Counted from the first letter of the stretch, positions 16,710-25,189 are shown. The stretch: 37,065 nucleotides of DNA from Streptomyces sporangiiformans (GCF_005768555.2 NZ_VCHX02000102.1:1058-38122); one strand, 5' to 3'. Notes: generated from the letters alone by a model not told the origin. Numbers and translations: made by a program.

Positions 16710-18998
16710 GTGGCCACGTTCCTCTACAAAATGGGCCGACTGGCCTTCCGGCGACGGCATTTCGTCGCCCTGATCTGGGTCGCGCTGCTGACACTCGCGG
16801 GCGTCGGCGCGGCCAGTGCACCGGCGGCGGGATCGAGCTCCTTCTCGATACCCGGCACCGAGGCGCAGAAGACCTTCGACCTGCTGGAACAGCGCTTTCC
16901 CGGCATGAGTGCCGACGGAGCGACCGCGCGGGTCGTCTTCGAGGCGCCCGACGGCGAGAAGATGTCGGATGCGGCCAACAAGGCCGCCGTCAAGAACACC
17001 GTCAGGGAACTCGGCGACGGCTCCGAGGTCGTCTCCGTCACCGACCCGTACAAGACCAAGTCCCTCAGCAAGGACGGGTCGATCGCGTACGCGCAGGTGT
17101 CGTACAAGGTGCCCGGCATGGAACTTGAGGACTCCTCGAAGGACGCCCTGGAGGAGGCGGCGCAGGACGCGCGGGACACCGGGCTGACCGTGGAGATCGG
17201 CGGTGACGCGCTCCAGGCGGTTCCGCACACCGGGGCAGCCGAGATCATCGGTATCGCCGTCGCCGCGGTCGTCCTCGTCATCACTTTCGGCTCGCTGGTC
17301 GCGGCGGGGCTGCCGCTGCTGACCGCGCTGATCGGCGTGGGCATCGGCGTCACGTCGATCACCGCTCTCGCCAGCACGCTCGACCTGGGCTCCACCACCT
17401 CCACGCTGGCGATGATGATCGGCCTCGCGGTCGGCATCGACTACGCGCTCTTCATCGTCTCCCGCTACCGCGCCGAGCTGGCCGAGGGCCGGGAGCGCGA
17501 GGAGGCGGCCGGGCGGGCCGTCGGCACGGCGGGCTCCGCGGTGGTCTTCGCCGGCCTCACGGTCGTGATCGCCCTGGTCGGTCTGGCCGTGGTCAACATC
17601 CCGATGCTCACGAAGATGGGTGTCGCGGCCGCGGGTACCGTCGCCATCGCCGTCCTGATCGCCCTCACCATGATCCCGGCGCTGCTCGGGTACGCGGGCA
17701 AGAAGGTCCGCCCCGCGGGGCAGAAGAGCAGGCTGCTGGGCGGCGGCCGTGCCGTCAAGAAGGCGGCCGCCAAGGGTGCCGGTGCCACCGGGGCCGCTAC
17801 CGGAGCCGCGGCCGGCGCCGCCGCCGAGCCGAAGGCGAACCTGGGCACCCGCTGGGCCCGCTTCGTCGTCCGCAGGCCGCTCGCCGTCCTCCTCCTCGGC
17901 GTCGTGGGCCTGGGCGTGGCCGCCGTCCCCGTCTCCTCGCTGGAGATGGGCCTGCCGGACGACGGCTCGCAGCCGACGTCCACGACCCAGCGCCGGGCGT
18001 ACGACCTGCTGTCGGAGGGCTTCGGCCCCGGCTTCAACGGTCCGCTGATGGTCGTGTCCGACGCCAAGGGGAGCGCGGACCCGAAGGCCGACGCCAACGA
18101 GGTGGCCGACAAGATCAAGGACCTCGACGGCGTGGTCTCGGTGAGCCCGGCGAGGTTCAACAAGGCCGGCGACACCGCGATGATCACCGTGATCCCGGAC
18201 TCGAAGCCGTCGTCGGTCAAGACCGAGGATTTGGTGCACGAGATCCGTGACGCGAACGGCGCGGTCAAGGCGGACACCGACGCGAACGTCCTGGTCACCG
18301 GCACGACGGCGATGAACATCGACTTCTCGCAGAAGCTCAATGACGCGCTGGTCCCGTACCTGGCGCTGGTGGTGGGCCTGGCGTTCCTGCTGCTGATCGT
18401 CGTCTTCCGCTCGATCCTGGTTCCGCTGAAGGCGGCCCTCGGCTTCCTGCTCTCGGTGCTCGCCGCGCTGGGCGCCGTCGTCGCGGTCTTCCAGTGGGGT
18501 TGGCTCGCGGGCCTCATAGGCGTCGATGAGACCGGTCCGATCATGTCGATGATGCCGATCTTCATGGTCGGCGTGGTCTTCGGCCTGGCGATGGACTACG
18601 AGGTCTTCCTCGTGACCCGCATGCGCGAGGCGCACGTCCACGGGGAGAGCCCCGACCAGACGATCGTGACCGGCTTCCAGCACGGCGCCCGCGTCGTCAC
18701 CGCGGCCGCGGTCATCATGATGGCCGTCTTCTCCGGCTTCATCGGCTCCAGCGAGTCGATGGTCAAGATGATCGGCTTCGGTCTCGCGGTCGCGGTGTTC
18801 TTCGACGCCTTCATCGTGCGGATGGCGATCGTTCCGGCGGTACTGGCCCTGCTGGGCAAGCGAGCCTGGTGGCTGCCGAAGTGGCTGGACCGGGCGTTGC
18901 CGAACGTCGATGTCGAGGGCGAGGGGCTGCGGGCCATGGACGAGCGCCGGGACGTGGATCCGGACGAGGACAAGGACCGGGAGCTCGCACGGGTCTGA
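16710..18998 (+). CDS. MMPL-family RND-type membrane transporter
   Basis: A 762-aa integral membrane protein with two homologous halves of the MMPL/RND superfamily. TM1 is at about residues 18-36. A large extracytoplasmic loop (about 37-175) is followed by TM2-6, with the motif GLAVGIDYALFIVSRYRAEL at about 238-257. A second loop (about 410-545) precedes TM8-12, with the matching motif GLAMDYEVFLVTRMREAH at about 624. The Asp-Tyr pair in each half belongs to the proton-relay motif. An Ala/Gly/Thr-rich cytoplasmic linker (about 350-375) joins the halves. Substrates of the family are lipids, hydrophobic metabolites or drugs. The GTG start is preceded by GGGAG eight bases upstream. It follows tetR and ends in a 14-bp tandem repeat. 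Confidence 0.93.
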   Translation: MATFLYKMGRLAFRRRHFVALIWVALLTLAGVGAASAPAAGSSSFSIPGTEAQKTFDLLEQRFPGMSADGATARVVFEAPDGEKMSDAANKAAVKNTVRELGDGSEVVSVTDPYKTKSLSKDGSIAYAQVSYKVPGMELEDSSKDALEEAAQDARDTGLTVEIGGDALQAVPHTGAAEIIGIAVAAVVLVITFGSLVAAGLPLLTALIGVGIGVTSITALASTLDLGSTTSTLAMMIGLAVGIDYALFIVSRYRAELAEGREREEAAGRAVGTAGSAVVFAGLTVVIALVGLAVVNIPMLTKMGVAAAGTVAIAVLIALTMIPALLGYAGKKVRPAGQKSRLLGGGRAVKKAAAKGAGATGAATGAAAGAAAEPKANLGTRWARFVVRRPLAVLLLGVVGLGVAAVPVSSLEMGLPDDGSQPTSTTQRRAYDLLSEGFGPGFNGPLMVVSDAKGSADPKADANEVADKIKDLDGVVSVSPARFNKAGDTAMITVIPDSKPSSVKTEDLVHEIRDANGAVKADTDANVLVTGTTAMNIDFSQKLNDALVPYLALVVGLAFLLLIVVFRSILVPLKAALGFLLSVLAALGAVVAVFQWGWLAGLIGVDETGPIMSMMPIFMVGVVFGLAMDYEVFLVTRMREAHVHGESPDQTIVTGFQHGARVVTAAAVIMMAVFSGFIGSSESMVKMIGFGLAVAVFFDAFIVRMAIVPAVLALLGKRAWWLPKWLDRALPNVDVEGEGLRAMDERRDVDPDEDKDRELARV

Positions 18999-19050
18999 GT
19001 GCACGGGTCTGAGTGCACGGGTCTGAGCGTACGGATCCGAGTCCACGGGT
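18987..19050. repeat. 14-bp tandem repeat spanning the MMPL stop codon
   Basis: The unit GCACGGGTCTGAGT occurs at 18987-19000 and 19001-19014, with one change at 19015-19028, a diverged copy at 19029-19042 and a partial copy to 19050. The first unit contains the last codons and the TGA of the MMPL gene, so each unit carries the same would-be stop codon. Confidence 0.9.
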
Positions 19051-19074
19051 CAGGGTTACCGCCGAGACCGCCAC

Positions 19075-19102
19075 GGGGCGCCCCACGGTTGTGGGGCGCC
19101 CC
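19075..19102. terminator. Strong bidirectional terminator
   Basis: GGGGCGCCCCAC and GTGGGGCGCCCC form a perfect 12-bp stem around GGTT. It lies 77 bases after the MMPL stop and 53 bases after the SsgA-like stop on the opposite strand, separating two convergent genes. Confidence 0.85.
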
Positions 19103-19154
19103 TGGTGCTGCTGAGTGCTTCCGAGGGCTGCTGAGTCCCTGCTCCGACCGGCGC

Positions 19155-19499
19155 TCAGCTCGGGACCGGTGTCCCCGCCGTGTACGTACGGCGGAGGAAG
19201 CGGATCAGCGCATACGAGTCGAACTGGACGACGTCCACGCCCGTCGGGGAGTGGAACTCCATCACGGCCTGGACGCGGCCGCAGGGCCAGATGTTCACGT
19301 CGCCCGAGGCGGCCGGGGAGCGGAGGCCCCGTTCGAGGAGGTCGCGGGCGAAGGCCCACTCGTGGTGGCCGGGGAGGACGATGTGCACCTGGCGGGGGTC
19401 GTCCTCCGGGTCGTAGCGAAGGGCGACGGGGACCGCCGGTGGGTCCACTGACGAGTCCGTGACGATGTGGGCGCGGGCGTACTGCTCGACGGCGGGCAT
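19155..19499 (-). CDS. SsgA-like protein (SALP), short form
   Basis: A 114-aa cytoplasmic protein of the SsgA/SsgB family, which in streptomycetes helps position cell division and wall-remodelling machinery during sporulation. Family landmarks are VPVALRYDPEDDP, EWAFARDLLERGL, GDVNIWPCG and a terminal YALIRFLRRTY matching the ALESFLKRT segment of SsgB. It is shorter than the usual 130-145 residues, lacking the C-terminal tail after that helix. The ATG is preceded by GAAGGAG with 6-base spacing. S. coelicolor has an SsgA-like gene (ssgE) close to its PBP pair by memory; orthology to ssgE cannot be settled here, so no symbol is given. Confidence 0.88.
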   Translation of the reverse strand: MPAVEQYARAHIVTDSSVDPPAVPVALRYDPEDDPRQVHIVLPGHHEWAFARDLLERGLRSPAASGDVNIWPCGRVQAVMEFHSPTGVDVVQFDSYALIRFLRRTYTAGTPVPS

Positions 19500-19610
19500 C
19501 GGTCGCTCCTTCGCCGGGGGCCACCCTGTGAGGGCCCTTTGAGCTGCTTCCTCTCTAATGTCGCATATTTTGCGGAATGTGCTTCCGGGTTATTCGAGGT
19601 CATCTCGCTC

Positions 19611-19627
19611 TTGCGAGCCATTCGCAA
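19611..19627. promoter_or_regulatory. Nur-like (nickel regulator) box before the ECF transporter
   Basis: TTGCGA-GCCAT-TCGCAA is a perfect 6-5-6 inverted repeat. Its spacing and TTGC/GCAA ends match the Nur box published for S. coelicolor (tTGCaa-N5-ttGCAA, from memory). It overlaps a possible -35 (TTGCGA) with TATCAT at 19636-19641 as -10 (19-base spacer). It lies 60 bases before the cbiM ATG. Confidence 0.6.
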
Positions 19628-19686
19628 CAAGGCACTATCATCAAACGGTTAGCCAGACGGCCGGACCCCGGAAGCGGAGCCCACGT

Positions 19687-20754
19687 ATGCACGTCCCCGA
19701 CGGATTCATCAACGCCCCCGTCTCCCTGGCCACCGGAGTCGTCGCCGCGGGAGCCGTCGCCGTGAGCCTGCGCGGCGCCCGGCGCGAACTGGACGAGAGG
19801 ACCGCGCCGCTCGCGGGCCTCGTCGCCGCCTTCATCTTCGCCGTGCAGATGCTGAACTTCCCGGTCGCCGCGGGAACGAGCGGGCACCTGCTCGGCGGTG
19901 CGCTCGCGGCCATACTCGTCGGGCCCTACACAGGGGTCCTCTGTGTCTCCGTCGTCCTGCTGATGCAGGGCGTCCTCTTCGCCGACGGCGGCCTCACCGC
20001 GCTCGGCGTGAACATCACGGTGATGGCGGTCGTCACGACCGTCGTCGCGTACGCCGTCTTCCGCGGTCTGGTGAAGGTCCTGCCGAAGAAGCGGCGGTCC
20101 ATCACGGTCTCCGCCTTCGTGGCCGCCGTGCTCTCCGTACCCGCGGCGGCCGCCGCCTTCACCCTCGTCTACGCCGTCGGCGGCACCACGGACGTGCCCA
20201 TCGGGCAGGTCCTCACCGCCATGGTCGGCGTCCACGTCCTCATCGGCATCGGCGAGGCCGCGATCACCGCGCTCACCGTCGGTGCCGTCATCGCCGTCCG
20301 GCCCGACCTCGTGTACGGCGCCCGCGGCCTGACCGCCCCGCTGAAGCTGCGGGTCAACGGCGAACTGGTCGACGCCCCCGCGGCCGAGCCGGTCCCGGCC
20401 GCCGCCCGGTCCACCCGCAAGGTCTGGCTCGCGGGCCTCGCCACCTCCCTCGTCCTCGCCGGCTTCGTCAGCTTCTACGCCTCCGCCAACCCCGACGGCC
20501 TGGAGAAGGTCGCCGCCGACAAGGGCATCGACGCCAAGACCGAGGAGCACGCGACCGCCGACTCCCCGCTGGCCGACTACGGCATCGAAGGCCTCACCAA
20601 CGCTCGGATCTCCGGCGGCCTCGCGGGCGTGATCGGCGTGGGCGTCACGGTCGTCGCAGGGACCGGCGTCTTCTGGGCCGTACGCAGGCGCCGTACGAGC
20701 GAAACGTGCCCGGCCTCCGTGCGCGACGCGTCCGACGTGGCCGAGAACGTCTGA
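19687..20754 (+). CDS. cbiM: ECF nickel/cobalt transporter, CbiM-CbiN fusion (NikMN type)
   Basis: A 355-aa membrane protein. The mature N-terminus MHVPDGFI is the hallmark metal site of CbiM/NikM substrate-specific components (His2, with a free N-terminus and a further His in AAGTSGHLLGG, about residue 65). About seven hydrophobic segments fill residues 8-220. After a linker, a second module has a TM (KVWLAGLATSLVLAGFVSFY), a soluble part with NPDGLEKVAADKGI and ADYGIEGL, and a last TM; this is the CbiN/NikN-like subunit fused in frame. Fusion of M and N is commoner in nickel than cobalt systems. No cobalamin riboswitch is visible upstream; a Nur-like box is. ATG 19687 is fixed by the MHVPDGF motif. 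Confidence 0.92.
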   Translation: MHVPDGFINAPVSLATGVVAAGAVAVSLRGARRELDERTAPLAGLVAAFIFAVQMLNFPVAAGTSGHLLGGALAAILVGPYTGVLCVSVVLLMQGVLFADGGLTALGVNITVMAVVTTVVAYAVFRGLVKVLPKKRRSITVSAFVAAVLSVPAAAAAFTLVYAVGGTTDVPIGQVLTAMVGVHVLIGIGEAAITALTVGAVIAVRPDLVYGARGLTAPLKLRVNGELVDAPAAEPVPAAARSTRKVWLAGLATSLVLAGFVSFYASANPDGLEKVAADKGIDAKTEEHATADSPLADYGIEGLTNARISGGLAGVIGVGVTVVAGTGVFWAVRRRRTSETCPASVRDASDVAENV

Positions 20755-20755
20755 C

Positions 20756-21517
20756 ATGGGTGCCGGCCACGCGCACAAGCTCTACCGGCACGGGCACTCG
20801 CCGGTGCACGCCCTGCCGCCGCACACCAAGCTCACGGCCGTCTTCGCCTTCGTGATCGTCGTGGTCTCCACGCCGCGCGAGGCGATGTGGGCGTTCGCGC
20901 TGTACGCGCTGCTGCTGGCCGCCGTCGCCTACGCGGCCCGTGTGCCCGCCGGGTTCCTGCTGAAGCGGCTGCTGATCGAGGTGCCGTTCGTGGCCTTCGC
21001 CGTGCTGATGCCGTTCGTGGCGCAGGGCGAGCGGGTGGACGTCCTGGGCCTGTCGTTGAGCGTGAACGGCCTGTGGGGCGCCTGGAACGTACTGGCCAAG
21101 GGCACGCTCGGCGTCGGCGCGTCCGTACTGCTCGCCTCGACCACCGAACTGCGCGAACTCCTCCTGGGACTCCAGCGGTTGAAGTTGCCGCCGCTCCTCG
21201 TGCAGATCGCGTCCTTCATGATCCGGTACGGCGACGTGATCGCGGACGAGATGCGGCGGATGCGCATCGCCCGGGAGTCGCGCGGCTTCGAGGCGCGCGG
21301 CGTCCGGCACTGGGGCGTCCTCGCCAAGTCGGCGGGCGCCCTCTTCATCCGTTCGTACGAGCGCGGGGAGCGGGTGCATCTCGCCATGGTCAGCCGGGGA
21401 TACGCCGGTTCGATGCCGGTCATCGACGAGGTGACCGCGTCCCGGGCACAGTGGTCGTACGCTCTCGCCCTGCCCTCGGCCGCCCTCCTCGTCTGCTTGT
21501 TGGGATGGACTCTGTGA
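20756..21517 (+). CDS. cbiQ: ECF transporter transmembrane component CbiQ/NikQ
   Basis: A 253-aa membrane protein that couples the substrate-binding subunit to the ATPase. It has hydrophobic segments near residues 26-60, 70-95, 105-125 and 230-250. The two cytoplasmic coupling helices carry the required Ser-Arg-Gly signatures: RMRIARESRGFEARG (about 165) and ERVHLAMVSRGYAGS (about 205). The ATG starts one base after the cbiM stop and has no clear ribosome site, so translation is probably coupled. A His-rich start (GHAHKLYRHGHSPVH) is typical of Ni/Co Q subunits. Confidence 0.92.
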   Translation: MGAGHAHKLYRHGHSPVHALPPHTKLTAVFAFVIVVVSTPREAMWAFALYALLLAAVAYAARVPAGFLLKRLLIEVPFVAFAVLMPFVAQGERVDVLGLSLSVNGLWGAWNVLAKGTLGVGASVLLASTTELRELLLGLQRLKLPPLLVQIASFMIRYGDVIADEMRRMRIARESRGFEARGVRHWGVLAKSAGALFIRSYERGERVHLAMVSRGYAGSMPVIDEVTASRAQWSYALALPSAALLVCLLGWTL

Positions 21518-22299
21518 CACACGCGACAGAAGCGACACCCCCGGCGCAGGCCGCACCTTCGCTGGAAGTGGCCGGCCTCGCCTTCGCCTACCCCGACGGT
21601 CATCAGGCGCTCTTCGGCGTGGACTTCCGCGTCGGGCGCGGTGAGCGCGTGGCGCTGCTCGGGCCGAACGGCGCAGGCAAGACGACGCTCGTGCTGCACC
21701 TCAACGGCATCCTGACCGGCGGCGCCGGCACCGTGACGGTCGCCGGCCTGCCCGTCGGCAAGCGGCACATGGCCGAGATCAGGCGCCGGGTCGGGATCGT
21801 CTTCCAGGACCCGGACGACCAGCTGTTCATGCCGACCGTGCGCGAGGACGTGGCCTTCGGGCCCGCGGCGGCCGGGCTGAAGGGTCCGGAGTTGGAGGCA
21901 CGGGTGCGCACGGCGCTGGAGCGGGTCGGGATGGAGGCCTTCGCCGACCGCCCGCCGCACCACCTGTCGTTCGGGCAGCGCCGCCGGGTCGCGGTGGCGA
22001 CCGTCCTCGCGATGGAGCCGGAGATTCTCGTCCTGGACGAGCCGTCCTCCAACCTCGACCCCGCCTCACGGCGCGAACTCGCCGACATCCTGCGGTCGTT
22101 GGATGTCACCGTGCTCATGGTCACGCACGACCTGCCGTACGCGCTGGAGCTGTGCCCGCGGTCACTGATCCTCAGCGACGGGGTCATCGCCGCGGACGGC
22201 AGGACGGGCGAACTGCTCTCGGACGACGAACTGATGCGCACGCACCGCCTGGAGCTGCCCTTCGGCTTCGATCCACGCTCTGTGATGATGGGTGCATGA
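21514..22299 (+). CDS. cbiO: ECF transporter ATP-binding protein (CbiO/NikO)
   Basis: A 261-aa ABC ATPase that powers the CbiMN-Q complex from the cytoplasmic face. Walker A is LLGPNGAGKTT, the Q-loop is VFQDPDDQLF, the signature is LSFGQRRRVAVA, Walker B is ILVLDEPSSNLD and the switch His is in MVTHDLPYA. The signature has Phe in place of the usual second Gly, which I recall as common in this subfamily. The GTG at 21514 overlaps the cbiQ TGA (GTGA) and is preceded by GGGATGG; an ATG three codons upstream is the alternative. Gene order M(N)-Q-O and both junctions show one operon. Confidence 0.93.
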   Translation: MTHATEATPPAQAAPSLEVAGLAFAYPDGHQALFGVDFRVGRGERVALLGPNGAGKTTLVLHLNGILTGGAGTVTVAGLPVGKRHMAEIRRRVGIVFQDPDDQLFMPTVREDVAFGPAAAGLKGPELEARVRTALERVGMEAFADRPPHHLSFGQRRRVAVATVLAMEPEILVLDEPSSNLDPASRRELADILRSLDVTVLMVTHDLPYALELCPRSLILSDGVIAADGRTGELLSDDELMRTHRLELPFGFDPRSVMMGA

Positions 22300-22318
22300 C
22301 TGAGGCAGGGGTTCGGGC

Positions 22319-23491
22319 GTGGATGTGAACGGCACAGTGGCGGAGGGCTTCGAGCCGGTCCGGGACGCGTTCGTACGCAACTTCACGGCGCTCGGCGAGC
22401 GGGGTGCGGCCGTGGTCGTGTACCGGGACGGGCGCAGGGTCGTCGACCTGTGGGGCGGAACACGGGACGTGGACGGTTCTTCGGCTCCCTGGGAGCGGGG
22501 AACGGCGCAGATCGCGCGCTCGGCGACGAAGGGCGTCACCGCAGCCGTCGTCCTCCTCCTGCATCAGCGCGGAGAGCTGGATCTGGACGCACCCGTGGGG
22601 GAGTACTGGCCCGAGTTCAAGACGGCGGGCAAGGACCGGGTCCTGGTCCGGCATGTGCTGTCCCACCAGGCCGGGCTGCCGGTCTTGGACCGGCCGTTGA
22701 CTCCTGAGGAGGCACTGGACCCCTTGCGGGGGATCGAGGCGGTCGCGGCGCAGGCGCCCGCCTGGGAGCCGGGCACCGACCACGGCTATCACGCGCTGAC
22801 GTACGGCTGGCTGGCCGACGGGGTGGTGCGGCGGGTGACGGGCGGCCGGGGGATCGGGGAGTGGCTCGCCGACGAGGTCGCCGGACCGTTGGGGCTGGAT
22901 CTGTGGGTGGGGCTGCCGTCGTCCGAGGCGGGACGAGTGGGGCGGGCGGGGCGGACCGAAGAGCCGGAGATCGCCGGCGGGGGTCTGCGCTCCCGCCCGA
23001 AGCGGGCGGTCTCCGAGGCCTACGAGGACCCCTCCTCCCTCACGCGTCGGGCCTTCGCCGCGATCACTCCGTTTCCCGACCAGAACGACGCGGCGTACCG
23101 CGCCGCGTCCCTCCCGGCGACGAACGGCATCGCGACGGCGGAGGGGCTGGCCCGCTTCTACGCGGCCCTGATCGGTGAAGTGGACGCCGGGGTACGGCTG
23201 TTCACGCCCCGGACGGTCGAGCTCGCGCGAAGCGAACACTCCGCGGGACCGGACCGGGTCCTGGTGGTCCCCACCCGCTTCGGCCTCGGCTACATGCTCC
23301 ATGGCACCGCATCGCCCCTCCTGGGGCCGGGGTCCTTCGGCCACCCCGGCCGGGGCGGCGCCCTCGCCTTCGCGGACCCCGACTCGGGCGTCGCTTTCGG
23401 CTACGTCACGAACGGCTTCCGCAAGAGCGTCACGGCGGACACGCGCGCCCAGGCGTTGGTTCGGGCGGTCCGCTCGGTGGTCGGGGGGTAG
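22319..23491 (+). CDS. Serine hydrolase, beta-lactamase (class C/EstB) family
   Basis: A 390-aa serine hydrolase of the beta-lactamase/PBP4*-like superfamily without a signal peptide, so probably a cytoplasmic esterase and not an antibiotic-resistance enzyme. The catalytic S-x-x-K is RSATKGVTAA (about residues 63-72), the Tyr motif is in GYHALTYGWLADG (about 153-165), and HPGRGGALAF near 342 takes the place of the KTG triad, as in EstB-type esterases. The GTG start is preceded by AGGGG; it lies 19 bases after the ATPase gene, so it may be cotranscribed, although a functional link to metal uptake is not evident. Its stop codon directly abuts the stop of the convergent gene. Confidence 0.88.
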   Translation: MDVNGTVAEGFEPVRDAFVRNFTALGERGAAVVVYRDGRRVVDLWGGTRDVDGSSAPWERGTAQIARSATKGVTAAVVLLLHQRGELDLDAPVGEYWPEFKTAGKDRVLVRHVLSHQAGLPVLDRPLTPEEALDPLRGIEAVAAQAPAWEPGTDHGYHALTYGWLADGVVRRVTGGRGIGEWLADEVAGPLGLDLWVGLPSSEAGRVGRAGRTEEPEIAGGGLRSRPKRAVSEAYEDPSSLTRRAFAAITPFPDQNDAAYRAASLPATNGIATAEGLARFYAALIGEVDAGVRLFTPRTVELARSEHSAGPDRVLVVPTRFGLGYMLHGTASPLLGPGSFGHPGRGGALAFADPDSGVAFGYVTNGFRKSVTADTRAQALVRAVRSVVGG

Positions 23492-24229
23492 CTACTGCGG
23501 GCGCATCAGGTCCAGGTCCTCACCCCATCCGTCCAGCACCGCGCCGTGGCCGGCCGGCCGGGCCACGGCCTCGACTCGGGCGAAGAGACGACGCTGTGTG
23601 GACACGTCGGCCGTTCCTGAGACGCGGTCCACGGCATCGAGCAGCGTGCCGGTGTCCCAGCCGGGCAGCGGGAACTGTGCAAGCTCCCACTCCAGGTACT
23701 TGTTGTAGGGGCGCGGGCGACGGTCGAGAGCGAAGAGCAACTCCAGCAGGAACCTGACGCTGTCGGCGGCGTCGAGCCGGGCCGCGAGCGCATGTCCGTC
23801 ACGGTCGTTCTTGATCGACCGGTACAGGGAGTTGGCATACGCGTCGAGCCACCCACCCGCGTCCCGGAATGCTTCGTCGGCGTCGAGCCGTGCCTTGCCG
23901 GCCAGGATCTCGGCGATGCCTCCGTCGAGCCGGTCGAGCACGATCCGGGCGCGGGCGAGGGCGTACCGCTCGAAGCCGGGCATTCCGGCGGCGCGGAACT
24001 CGTCGAGGGAGAGGACGACGAGATCGAGCTCTGGGGTGCGGTGCCCCGTGAACTGGTTGAGAGCCGTCGCCGCGCCATTGGCAAGGACGACGTACAGATC
24101 GTGGTCGGAGTGCTCGGTGGTCATGCCCTCATGGGCCCAAGAACCCTTGAGGACCAGGCCGACGACAGCTGGATCAGCGGCGGCGAGTTCGACAAACGCG
24201 TCGTAGGTGAGGGGCTGCTGAGCAGTCAT
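23492..24229 (-). CDS. Nucleotidyltransferase-fold protein (aminoglycoside adenylyltransferase-like)
   Basis: A 245-aa cytoplasmic protein with the pol-beta nucleotidyltransferase signature. VVGLVLKGSWAHEGMTTEHS followed by DHDLYVVL gives the G-S-x-A...S-D-x-D pattern (about residues 29-48), and a third carboxylate could come from ELDLVVLS. A helical C-terminal half follows (YRSIKNDRDGHALAARLDAA, RPYNKYLEWEL). The layout resembles aminoglycoside/streptomycin-type adenylyltransferases and related uncharacterised proteins, so a nucleotide-transfer role is likely but the acceptor is unknown; resistance should not be assumed. The ATG is preceded by GGAGATCACGCA. It converges with the serine-hydrolase gene with zero bases between the two stop codons. 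Confidence 0.8.
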   Translation of the reverse strand: MTAQQPLTYDAFVELAAADPAVVGLVLKGSWAHEGMTTEHSDHDLYVVLANGAATALNQFTGHRTPELDLVVLSLDEFRAAGMPGFERYALARARIVLDRLDGGIAEILAGKARLDADEAFRDAGGWLDAYANSLYRSIKNDRDGHALAARLDAADSVRFLLELLFALDRRPRPYNKYLEWELAQFPLPGWDTGTLLDAVDRVSGTADVSTQRRLFARVEAVARPAGHGAVLDGWGEDLDLMRPQ

Positions 24230-24470
24230 TGCGTGATCTCCGGTGGTGTGATGACGGGTATGCCAGCCGGACGGCCCCGACTTGCGAGGTCGCCCACACC
24301 GTCTGCGGCGGCACTCGGCCTCCTCCGGAAGATCAACGCACGTACGGACCCTAACGCCCTGCCGGCCGAGAGATCCATCGAATTCGGGCCCGCCCGGACC
24401 GCCCGCTGCACTGGCTCGCCACTGGTGAACCCGCGCACGCTAGGGGTGACCAACCAGTAGCTTGATCGGC

Positions 24471-25154
24471 ATGGACCAGGGGCGGGTAGTTGAAGCGTTT
24501 CGTCTCGAGGCCGGGCAACTCGCGCGGGCGATGACCAGGGTCTCGGCGGCCGAGTGGCGTCTGCCGACGCGGTGTTCACCGTGGACGGTGAGCGACTTGC
24601 TGGCTCATGTCCGGGTGGTGATTGCCTGGCTGCCGGGCATGCTGGCCGCACCGGCGCCGACCCGTGCCGAGGTCTCGGCAGTGGAGTACTACCGGCCCGA
24701 CGACCGTTTCGCTCCGGACACCAACGCGGCTCGGATCGTTCTGGCCCAAGACCATGCGGCAGAACAACTCAGCGGTGCCGCGCTCGCCGACGACTTCAAC
24801 GCCACTTGGCAACAGGTGGACCGACTGTGCCGGGCCGAGCCCGAAGGGCGTGTGGTGCGCACCCGGCACGGTGATCCGATGTTCCTGTCGGAGTTCCTGC
24901 TGACGCGCGTGGTCGAGGTCGCCGTGCATGGCCTGGACCTGGCCGACGCCCTGGGGCGCGAGCCGTGGCTGACTTCCCAGGCCGCGGATTTGGTGCAAGG
25001 CCTTCTGCTCGGCCCGGATGGGGCAGCGGCACTGGAGAAGCTCGGTTGGGGTCGGCTTCGCTTCCTGCGCAAGGCGACAGGGCGTGAGCCGATCACCAGG
25101 GAGGAGGCATTGGACGTCAGCCGCCTCGGAATCCGATGGCTCACGCTGGGTTGA
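24471..25154 (+). CDS. Maleylpyruvate isomerase/DinB-like family protein
   Basis: A 227-aa cytoplasmic four-helix-bundle protein of the mycothiol-dependent maleylpyruvate-isomerase/DinB superfamily. The N-terminal helix ends in EWRLPTRCSPWTVSDLLAHV, with the conserved W-x-V-x-D-x-x-x-H, and the second half has EFLLTRVVEVAVHGLDLADA with V-H-x-x-D; the histidines are the likely metal ligands. Enzymes of this type use mycothiol, the actinobacterial thiol, as cofactor; the substrate is unknown. ATG 24471 is preferred over a TTG three codons earlier. It has no ribosome site but TAGCTT lies about 13 bases upstream, so the mRNA may be nearly leaderless. Confidence 0.8.
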   Translation: MDQGRVVEAFRLEAGQLARAMTRVSAAEWRLPTRCSPWTVSDLLAHVRVVIAWLPGMLAAPAPTRAEVSAVEYYRPDDRFAPDTNAARIVLAQDHAAEQLSGAALADDFNATWQQVDRLCRAEPEGRVVRTRHGDPMFLSEFLLTRVVEVAVHGLDLADALGREPWLTSQAADLVQGLLLGPDGAAALEKLGWGRLRFLRKATGREPITREEALDVSRLGIRWLTLG

Positions 25155-25189
25155 GACGTCGTCAACTGACCCTGGCGAAACGGCATATC

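Noticed and set aside
19540..19686. Cobalamin riboswitch before cbiM
   Set aside because: No B12-box core or accompanying structure is visible, and the leader is too short for one.
23492..24229. Aminoglycoside-resistance gene
   Set aside because: The nucleotidyltransferase motif is present, but nothing identifies an antibiotic acceptor; only the fold is reported.
24230..24470. Minus-strand ORF between the nucleotidyltransferase and DinB-like genes
   Set aside because: It matches no recognised family and its upstream half lies opposite the coding part of the neighbouring gene. The 241-base gap appears to hold only promoter sequence.
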